Below, in pieces: positions 58,120-64,000 of a DNA stretch of 64,000 nucleotides. Numbering within the stretch: position 1 is the first letter of the stretch; each line of letters begins with the position of its first letter. The notes under the pieces are model-generated. The model made no database searches. It worked only from the letters and a program-made list of their open reading frames with translations, and was not told where the DNA came from. The DNA lies in assembly GCA_016223165.1 (NCBI GenBank), contig JACRPO010000001.1, positions 62,001 through 126,000 of the forward strand, written 5' to 3'. The stretch comes from Burkholderiales bacterium (lineage in GTDB: Bacteria > Pseudomonadota > Gammaproteobacteria > Burkholderiales > Burkholderiaceae_C). The translations under genes were made by a program, and so were the position numbers.

Positions 58120-58923
58120 TCAGGCGCGCAGCTTGTACCCGCTGGCAAGCAGCCTGAGGGCCAACGCGGCCATGACAGCGAAGCTGGCGCCGACGACCGC
58201 GAGGCTCAGCCACGGCGAGACGTCGCTGGCGCCGAAGAAGCCGCGCCGGAAGCCGTCGATCATGTAGAAGAACGGGTTCAGGTGGCTCACCGCCTGCCAC
58301 ACCGCCGGCAGCGAGTGCACCGAATAGAACACGCCCGAGAGAAACGTCAGCGGCATGATGATGAAGTTCTGGAATGCCGCGAGTTGGTCGAACTTGTCGG
58401 CCCACAGCCCCGCGATCAGCCCGAGCGAGCCGAGCATGCCGGCGCCGAGCGCCGCGAAGACGACGATCCACACCGGCTCGGCCAGGTGCACCGGCGCGAA
58501 CCACACGGTGACGATGAACACGCCGAGCCCCACCGTGAGCCCGCGCACCACCGAGGCACCCACGTAGGCGAGGTACCAGGCCCAGTGGTTGAGCGGCGTG
58601 ACGAGCAGGAAGACGAGGTTGCCGGTGATCTTGCTCTGGATGAGCGAGCTCGAGCTGTTGGCGAAGGCGTTCTGCAGCACGCTCATCATCACGAGCCCCG
58701 GGATCAGGAAGCTCGTGTAGCCCACGCCCTCGAACACCTGCACCTTGTCTTCGAGCACGTGGCCGAAGATCAACAGGTACAGCACGGCAGTCAGCACCGG
58801 CGCCGCCACCGTCTGGAAGGCCACCTTCCAGAAGCGCAGGATCTCCTTGCGGAACAGCGTGCCGGTGCCGGCGAGCGAATGCGGGCGCGAGACGGGGGCC
58901 AGCGTGCGTGCGGCAGCGGTCAT
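58120..58923 (-). CDS. ABC-2 type exporter permease
   Basis: 267 residues, six membrane helices, with the LNPFFYMIDGFRRGFFG segment of the YadH/NodJ ABC-2 family. It should pair with the ATPase at 61122-62039, but two genes lie between them. Substrate unknown; in Burkholderiales this pair is often found by bolA-murA-his. Confidence 0.92.
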   Translation of the reverse strand: MTAAARTLAPVSRPHSLAGTGTLFRKEILRFWKVAFQTVAAPVLTAVLYLLIFGHVLEDKVQVFEGVGYTSFLIPGLVMMSVLQNAFANSSSSLIQSKITGNLVFLLVTPLNHWAWYLAYVGASVVRGLTVGLGVFIVTVWFAPVHLAEPVWIVVFAALGAGMLGSLGLIAGLWADKFDQLAAFQNFIIMPLTFLSGVFYSVHSLPAVWQAVSHLNPFFYMIDGFRRGFFGASDVSPWLSLAVVGASFAVMAALALRLLASGYKLRA

Positions 58924-58976
58924 GCGGGCACGATACCGCAGCCGCCGGCCCGGCTCACTGACGGCTCAATGACGGC

Positions 58977-59405
58977 TCACTGGGGCAACGGCAGGCCGAA
59001 GGCGCGCAGGTGCTTGGCGGTGTCGAGGTAGTGGCGGAAGCGGCTGACACGGCCTTGCGCGTCGAAGGTCCACAGGTGCAGCTCCTCGTCGGCGTATCGG
59101 TGGCCGGTGGCGGGCACGGTGAAGTCGATCGTGACCTCGGCGGCCACCTGGCGTTCGCCGGCCATGAGGTCGAGCACCTGGAAGGAGTGGATCTGCAGGC
59201 CACCGACGACCTGGAAGAAGGCCATCACCTGGTCGGGCCCGCGGCGCTCGACGAGCGTCGGGGCGCCGCCGCGCTGGCCGAAGTTGTCGGCCCACGCCTC
59301 CCAGCGCACGTCGGGCGCGAGCTTGTCGAGAATGGCCGGGATGTTGCCGGCACCGAAGGCCTGGTAGATCGCCTGCACGGCCTGCAGCTTCGGGTTCGCG
59401 TTCAT
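58977..59405 (-). CDS. SnoaL-like (NTF2 fold) protein
   Basis: 142 residues. VQAIYQAFGAGNIPAILDKLAPDVRWEAW and ADEELHLWTFDAQGRVSRFRHYLDTAKH match the SnoaL-like/NTF2 superfamily of small-molecule-binding or isomerase proteins. AAGGAG lies six bases before the ATG. No signal. It starts 95 bp after the HD-GYP/LuxR gene on the same strand and could be a target or partner of it. Biochemical role unknown. Confidence 0.85.
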   Translation of the reverse strand: MNANPKLQAVQAIYQAFGAGNIPAILDKLAPDVRWEAWADNFGQRGGAPTLVERRGPDQVMAFFQVVGGLQIHSFQVLDLMAGERQVAAEVTIDFTVPATGHRYADEELHLWTFDAQGRVSRFRHYLDTAKHLRAFGLPLPQ

Positions 59406-59500
59406 CGGGCACTCCTTCCAAGGAGGTGGGTTGAGGTGCCCCCACGGTAGGTGCGCAGGTCAGATGCCGCATCGGCCAGATGGCCCATCCGGCCGGTTCG

Positions 59501-61099
59501 TCAGCGAAACAGCCCGCGCTGCACGGCCCACAGCCCGACGCCGGCGCGGCTTTTCACGCCCGCCTTGGCGTAGATGTGGATCGTGTGGTGCTGCACCGTG
59601 CGCGGCGAGATCGCCAGCGCCTTGGCGATCTCCTTGTTCGTGAGGCCGCGCACGAGCCAGCGCAGCACCTCGATTTCGCGCGGTGACAGGTCGCCATCGC
59701 CGCTGTCGCCGCTTTCGCTTGCTGCACTGCCTGCGCTGCCTGCGCTGCCTGCCGCGCGCCGGCCGTCCTCGTGCATCCCGATGGCCCGGCCGCGGCCGTG
59801 CCCGGCCGCCGCCAGCACTGCCTGCGCCGCCCGCTGGCACAGGCGCCCCTGCGCGGCCTGCGCCTGCAGCACCTGCGCTGACGCGTCGGCCGACAGGGCC
59901 GCGCGCCAGGCGCGCGTCTCGGTGCAGGCGCGGTAGACGTCCGCGGCGGCGAGCAGCCGCGCCGGCATCGGCAGTGCCGAGCCGTCGCCGCGGTGGTAGC
60001 CGCTGCCGTCCAGCCGCTCGTGCACGCGGCCGGCGGCGTCGGCCAGCGGTGCCAGCGCGGGTGAGCGGCGCAGGGCGCGGTCGGTCCAGTAGCTGTGCAG
60101 GTGCACCCGCTCCCACTCGGCGGCGCTCAGCGGCCCGGGCTTGTCCCACAGGCCCGTGGGTACCGCGACGCTGCCCAGGTCGTGCAGCAGGCCGGCACGC
60201 CAGACGAGCTTCGCCTCGCCTTCGCCGAGGCCGAGGCCGAGCGCGGCATCACGCGCCAGCGCGGCGACCGCGTGCGAGTGGCCGGCGAAGTAGCCCGACT
60301 TCAGGTCGACCATCAGTGCGAAGGCATCGCACAGCGCATCGAGGCTCGCCTCGCCGATGAGCCACATACCCGGCTCGGCGGCGAGGAACGCGTCCCACAC
60401 CGAGTCGGGCGCGAGCAGATCGAGCAGCGCCGGGGCGCGGCCGTTGAACCGTTCGACGACGCCGGGGTCGAGGTGCCGCCCGGCACGCCGGCCGAGCTCG
60501 GGCGCCACCGCCTGCGGCCCGCCGACCGAGTGCGCGACCGCCGCCACGCGCGCCGCCTCGACGTAGCGCTGGGCGAGCGGCAGCGCCTCGCCGGCGGTGC
60601 CGTTGGGCATGCCGCTGCCGTCCCAGCGTTCGTCGATGGTCAGCAGCGCCTCGAGCACGGCGCCTTCCATGCCGAGCTTGCGCCCGCACAGCAGCGCCGC
60701 CTCGCACTGTGCGTGCGCATGCGCGCGCGGTGCCCCGGGCGAGGTGAGCAGGTCGACGACACCGCGCAGCCGCGCCAGCGGCGGCGCACCGCGGCCGACC
60801 TCGGCGAGCACCGTGCGCATGAAGACGGCCGGCCGGCCGATGTCGTTGCGCACGAAGGCGGCGCGCAAGCCGATGTCGTTGCCGGCCGCGAAGCGCGACT
60901 CCTCGACCGAGAAGCCGTTGCAGCCCAGGTAGCGCAGCAGCCCGGTCCAGTAGACATCGCGCAGCGCGACGCGCGTGTCGCCCTCGGCCAGGCGGGTGGC
61001 CAGCAGCGCCATGCGCACGCCGTGCTCGGGCGCCAGCCCGTTGCCCAGGTCGGTGGCCAGCGAGAGGGCTCCGAGCAGCTCGGCCAGGCGCAGCGCCAT
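59501..61099 (-). CDS. HD-GYP domain protein fused to a LuxR-type DNA-binding domain
   Basis: 532 residues. An N-terminal degenerate HD-GYP-like half (DGSGMP at 160-165) precedes a second HD-GYP region with His306-Asp307 in LLHDLGSVAVP and HERLDGSGYH at 360-369. The diagnostic GYP reads GYH and the Lys after HDxG is Ser. A Gly/Ser linker with GSAGSAGSA (451-459) leads to a LuxR helix-turn-helix (LSPREIEVLRWLVRGLTNKEIAKAL, 471-495). It may bind or degrade cyclic di-GMP and act directly on promoters. No receiver or membrane domain is present. Confidence 0.88.
   Translation of the reverse strand: MALRLAELLGALSLATDLGNGLAPEHGVRMALLATRLAEGDTRVALRDVYWTGLLRYLGCNGFSVEESRFAAGNDIGLRAAFVRNDIGRPAVFMRTVLAEVGRGAPPLARLRGVVDLLTSPGAPRAHAHAQCEAALLCGRKLGMEGAVLEALLTIDERWDGSGMPNGTAGEALPLAQRYVEAARVAAVAHSVGGPQAVAPELGRRAGRHLDPGVVERFNGRAPALLDLLAPDSVWDAFLAAEPGMWLIGEASLDALCDAFALMVDLKSGYFAGHSHAVAALARDAALGLGLGEGEAKLVWRAGLLHDLGSVAVPTGLWDKPGPLSAAEWERVHLHSYWTDRALRRSPALAPLADAAGRVHERLDGSGYHRGDGSALPMPARLLAAADVYRACTETRAWRAALSADASAQVLQAQAAQGRLCQRAAQAVLAAAGHGRGRAIGMHEDGRRAAGSAGSAGSAASESGDSGDGDLSPREIEVLRWLVRGLTNKEIAKALAISPRTVQHHTIHIYAKAGVKSRAGVGLWAVQRGLFR
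59727..59753. repeat. 9 bp tandem repeat in the HD-GYP/LuxR linker
   Basis: Three copies of CTGCCTGCG. In frame it encodes the Ser-Ala-Gly repeats linking the HD-GYP and LuxR parts. Confidence 0.85.
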
Positions 61100-61121
61100 G
61101 TCGTGCCCGGCGCCTCGCTGC

Positions 61122-62039
61122 TCAGGCCTGCGCGCCCTGCATGATCTCGACGAACACGTCCTCGAGGTCGGCGCGGCCGATCTCGAGGTCCTCGACGCGC
61201 ACGGCGGCGGCGCGCAGCGCGGCCAGCGTCGCCTCCACTTCGGTGGCATCGTGCGCCGCGATCTGCGCGATGCGGCCGGTGACGCGCGCCTTCGCTGCCA
61301 GCGCGGCGGGCAGCGGATCGTCGGTCTTGAAGCGCATCATCTGGTGCGCCGTGCCGGCCAGGAGCGACGAGGTGCGGTCGAGCGCGACGACGCGGCCCTG
61401 CTTGAGCATCGCGATGCGCCCGCACAGCGCCTCGGCCTCCTCGAGGTAGTGCGTAGTGAGCAGCACGGTGTGGCCTTCGCGGTTCAGCCGCGCGATGAAG
61501 GCCCACAGCGTCTGGCGCAGCTCGACATCGACGCCCGCCGTCGGCTCGTCGAGCACGATCACCGGCGGCTTGTGCACGAGCGCCTGCGCCACCAGCACGC
61601 GCCGCTTCATGCCGCCGGAGAGCTGGCGCATGTTGGCGTTGGCCTTGTCGGCGAGGCCGAGGTTGGCGAGCAGCTCGTCGATCCAGGCGTCGTTATCGCG
61701 TACGCCGAAGTAGCCGCCCTGGATGCGCAGCGTCTCGCGCACGCTGAAGAAGGGGTCGAAGACGAGCTCCTGCGGCACGACGCCGAGCGCCTTGCGCGCC
61801 GCGGCGAAGTCGCTCACGACATCGTGGCCCATCACCGTCACGCGGCCGGTGCTGGCCTTGGCGAGGCCGGCGAGCACCGAGATCAGCGTCGTCTTGCCGG
61901 CGCCGTTGGGCCCGAGCAGCCCGAAGAACTCGCCCGCCTCGATGTCGAAGCTCACGCCGTCGAGCGCACGTACCGTGCCGCGCGCGCCATGGTAGGTCTT
62001 GGCCACATGGTCGAAGCGCACGGCCGGCGAGTGGGGCAT
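61122..62039 (-). CDS. ABC-2 exporter ATP-binding protein
   Basis: 305 residues. Walker A GPNGAGKT (43-50), signature LSGGMKRRVLVAQAL, Walker B VIVLDEPTAGVD and switch His in LTTHYLEEAEALCGR. It is of the daunorubicin/YadG type. Its permease partner is probably the one at 58120-58923. The first gene of the minus-strand run towards the his operon; promoter expected in 62040-62352. Confidence 0.94.
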   Translation of the reverse strand: MPHSPAVRFDHVAKTYHGARGTVRALDGVSFDIEAGEFFGLLGPNGAGKTTLISVLAGLAKASTGRVTVMGHDVVSDFAAARKALGVVPQELVFDPFFSVRETLRIQGGYFGVRDNDAWIDELLANLGLADKANANMRQLSGGMKRRVLVAQALVHKPPVIVLDEPTAGVDVELRQTLWAFIARLNREGHTVLLTTHYLEEAEALCGRIAMLKQGRVVALDRTSSLLAGTAHQMMRFKTDDPLPAALAAKARVTGRIAQIAAHDATEVEATLAALRAAAVRVEDLEIGRADLEDVFVEIMQGAQA

Positions 62040-62070
62040 GGGGCGCGGATTGTAGGCAGCCTGCCTCGCG

Positions 62071-62110
62071 ACACCGCGCGACACCGCGCGACACCGCGCA
62101 GCACCGCGCG
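62071..62110. repeat. 10 bp tandem repeat
   Basis: Four copies of ACACCGCGCG (last ones ACACCGCGCA and GCACCGCGCG), 32 bp upstream of the ABC ATPase start. Confidence 0.85.
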
Positions 62111-62294
62111 GCGCCTCCGGGCCGCGCCGCGCGCGCATTCGCCGGCCGCTGCGCAGGAAGTCACGCCGGCGCCGCTCCCCGATTCAAGGGGTTGCCTTCG
62201 TATGCCGATGCAACAGATGGCCGCCGCGGCGGGCGACGTCTCGCAGGCCCCGCGCGCAGCGGTCACCGCTGTCCCCCTGCTTCAACGACTTGTT

Positions 62295-62339
62295 CCCACC
62301 GCACCCACCGCACCCACCGGACCCACCGGACCCACCGAA
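62295..62339. repeat. 9 bp tandem repeat
   Basis: Five copies of CCCACCGCA/CCCACCGGA, ending at the AAGGAG ribosome site of the small lipoprotein gene. If translated in that frame it gives HPP/DPP repeats, but no ribosome site precedes it. Confidence 0.85.
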
Positions 62340-62352
62340 GGAGCTCCCCCAC

Positions 62353-62541
62353 ATGACACGCAACGCCAAGCTGATCGCCCTGGCCGCACTCACGAGCCTC
62401 ATCGCCGCCTGCGGCGGCCACGGTGGCGAAAGCGCCGAAGCCCCGGCGCCCGCCCCGGCTCCGAGCCCCTCGCCCGCCGAGGTGGCCGGCATCAGCACGC
62501 CAAGCAGCGTGTCGGTCGTCACGGCCAAGAACGCGAACTGA
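62353..62541 (+). CDS. Small lipoprotein
   Basis: 62 residues. AAGGAG lies nine bases before the ATG. A short signal ends in lipobox LIAAC (Cys20); the mature part is Gly-rich then a Pro/Ala-Ser repeat and ends GISTPSSVSVVTAKNAN. No family recognised. It precedes a large exported protein gene by 28 bp on the same strand, so the two are probably cotranscribed and act together at the cell envelope. Confidence 0.75.
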   Translation: MTRNAKLIALAALTSLIAACGGHGGESAEAPAPAPAPSPSPAEVAGISTPSSVSVVTAKNAN

Positions 62542-62569
62542 ACCCACCACGAACGTCGGAGGCACCCCC

Positions 62570-64000
62570 ATGCGTCGCCAATTCCTGCAACTGCGCCCGA
62601 CCCTTCTCACGCTCGCCCTGGCCGCTGCGCTGCCCGGGCTGGCCAGCGCCGCGCCCGGCGCCAACTCGCCCTACCGCACCGACCAGCAGCAAAGCCATGT
62701 CGAGGACGCCACGTCGCGCGGCGTCAACCAGGTGAACATGATCACCTGCTTCATGAGCTCGATGCGGCCCGACGCGCTCGTCAACCGCGGCAACTACGTG
62801 GCGCTGGTCGACGAGAAGAAGTGCGACCCCGACGCGCGCTCGAGCACCAGCAACTCCGGCAGCACGAGCAGCGGCACGCAGGCACCTTCGTACATGACGG
62901 CGGTCGTGAACTCCTCGCGCACCAGCAATGCCGACCCGATGCGCGTCAAGGTCTGGGTCGACGAGTCCGAGCCCGGCTTCGCCGCCACCATCTTCGTCAA
63001 CGTCTCGGCCACGCAGGCGCCCACGGCCGACAACCCCTACGGCATCTTCCGCCTCGACTACTGTGGCCGCGGCGAGACCGGCCCCTGCATGATGCGCGGC
63101 TTCCTCGAGGGCAGCACCGACGGCATCGGCTACTTCGAGATCGAAGGCGGCCAGCAGGGCAGCCAGACCAAGGCGCTGCGCCTGACGACCACGGGCACGA
63201 CGAGCGGCGCGGGCCTCATGCGCCTGTCGGAGCAGGGCCAGGACGTGACCTTCTCGTTCGCCTACAACGCCGACTACTTCCTGCGCCGCCTCGAGGGCGG
63301 TGCCGACCAGTGCTTCAGCCGCGACGCCGCCGACCCCGACACCGGCATGTCGGTGTGGCGCTACGGCCTGTACGACGCCGACAGCGGCGAGCGCGTCGAG
63401 CGCCGCTCGGGCTTTCCGATCGAGTTCACCTCCGGCGACCGCACCTTCCACGGCCACATGGGCTACTGGGGCCTGTGGCTGCCGCCCGAGGCGTCCGTCG
63501 CCAACGGTGCCACCGTCACGCGCGTCGAGTACAGCGCCGGCAGCCAGCCCACGCGCACCGACTACACGCTGCAGAAGGCCGACGGCCGCCTCACCAAGTA
63601 CAGCAAGCGCACGCGCACGCTGGCGGCGATCGACAAGATCCGCTTCCAGACCTGGATCGGCGGCGGCCAGGCCGCACCCTTCGCCGGCGCCGAGCTGAAC
63701 CGCCAGTACGAGATGTACTGGGACGACGCGGCCGGCGCGTTCAAGGCCGTCGGCACCGTCGAGTGCACCGAAGGGCCGTGCCAGACGCGCAGCCTCGACG
63801 CCGAGCAGTCGGTGCCGGCGTCGTACTTCGCGGCCATGGGCGGCGTGCGCGGCTGGTCGCAGGCGCTCGGCGGCGAGCTCTTCGTGCCGCTGGCCGGCGT
63901 CAACGGCGCCGTCAACTCGGCCAACGTGCAGGTCGCCTATCGCGTGCAGGAGCTCGTCTATCCGGCGGACCTGCCCGGGGCGCTGTACTGCCTGCGCGAC
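62570..64000 (+). CDS. Large exported protein of unknown function (3' truncated by window)
   Basis: 477 residues visible, open to the window end. GGAGG lies six bases before the ATG. A signal peptide ends at LASAAPG (about 25). The mature part is rich in Ser, Thr, Gly, Asp and Tyr, has well-spaced cysteines (MITCFM, KKCDPD, DYCGRGETGPC, DQCFSRD, VECTEGPC, LYCLRD) suggestive of disulphides, and looks like a beta-rich secreted or surface protein. I do not recognise a family. Paired with the small lipoprotein upstream. Confidence 0.8.
   Translation, partial: MRRQFLQLRPTLLTLALAAALPGLASAAPGANSPYRTDQQQSHVEDATSRGVNQVNMITCFMSSMRPDALVNRGNYVALVDEKKCDPDARSSTSNSGSTSSGTQAPSYMTAVVNSSRTSNADPMRVKVWVDESEPGFAATIFVNVSATQAPTADNPYGIFRLDYCGRGETGPCMMRGFLEGSTDGIGYFEIEGGQQGSQTKALRLTTTGTTSGAGLMRLSEQGQDVTFSFAYNADYFLRRLEGGADQCFSRDAADPDTGMSVWRYGLYDADSGERVERRSGFPIEFTSGDRTFHGHMGYWGLWLPPEASVANGATVTRVEYSAGSQPTRTDYTLQKADGRLTKYSKRTRTLAAIDKIRFQTWIGGGQAAPFAGAELNRQYEMYWDDAAGAFKAVGTVECTEGPCQTRSLDAEQSVPASYFAAMGGVRGWSQALGGELFVPLAGVNGAVNSANVQVAYRVQELVYPADLPGALYCLRD

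Larger units (their letters stand above)
62040..62352. other. 313 bp intergenic region with tandem repeats
   Basis: No convincing gene. It separates the divergent ABC ATPase and small lipoprotein genes, so it holds both promoters. Two short tandem repeats lie within it (62071-62110, 62295-62339). Confidence 0.6.

Overview
This 64 kb window is very GC-rich (roughly 70%), gene-dense bacterial DNA. Gene order and protein families point to a betaproteobacterium of the order Burkholderiales, probably the Rubrivivax/Leptothrix/Ideonella (Sphaerotilaceae) side. Evidence: hrcA opposite nadK-recN-rapZ; mutY and mutM near lolB-ispE-tRNA-Gln-prs-rplY; a bolA-hisGDCBHAF run; Fe-S ferredoxin next to coaD. 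Genus-level placement is inference. GTG and TTG starts are frequent.

Region 1 (1-18944) is an exopolysaccharide locus. It holds the end of an EpsG-type chain-length regulator, a Wzy-like polymerase, at least five glycosyltransferases, a polysaccharide pyruvyl transferase, a Wzx-like flippase, an initiating sugar transferase, two NAD-dependent sugar epimerases/dehydratases, an acyltransferase, an SGNH hydrolase and two GH16 glycanases (one with a Tat signal, one a lipoprotein). A Crp/Fnr-family regulator sits inside the locus (11365-12084) and a second just beyond it (19422-20276).

Region 2 (20325-36906) is mostly housekeeping: a DUF72 protein, a CAT-anticodon tRNA, hrcA, nadK, recN, rapZ, a Lon-substrate-domain protein, mutY, a dynamin-like GTPase, mutM, a TPR protein, lolB, ispE, tRNA-Gln, prs and rplY. 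A 159 bp near-perfect palindrome separates the TPR gene from lolB.

Region 3 (37009-47876) is a sugar (probably beta-glucoside) uptake island placed between rplY and pth, which are usually neighbours. A six-gene minus-strand operon encodes a TonB receptor, an ABC importer and a GH1 beta-glucosidase. A divergent tryptophan-halogenase-like flavoprotein and a LacI regulator complete it. Two identical 12 bp palindromes lie in the divergent promoter.

Region 4 (48016-62039) holds pth, a DUF4124-like protein, ferredoxin, coaD, rsmD, a histidine operon lacking hisI and hisE here, a BolA protein, a ClpP-like peptidase, and an ABC-2 exporter. The exporter's permease and ATPase genes are separated by a SnoaL-like gene and an HD-GYP/LuxR fusion regulator.

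Region 5 (62040-64000) has short tandem repeats, a small lipoprotein and the start of a large exported protein of unknown function that runs off the window.

No IS element, integrase, CRISPR array, rRNA or phage gene was seen. Many housekeeping enzymes carry Ala/Gly-rich loop insertions, and short tandem repeats are common both in genes and between them.
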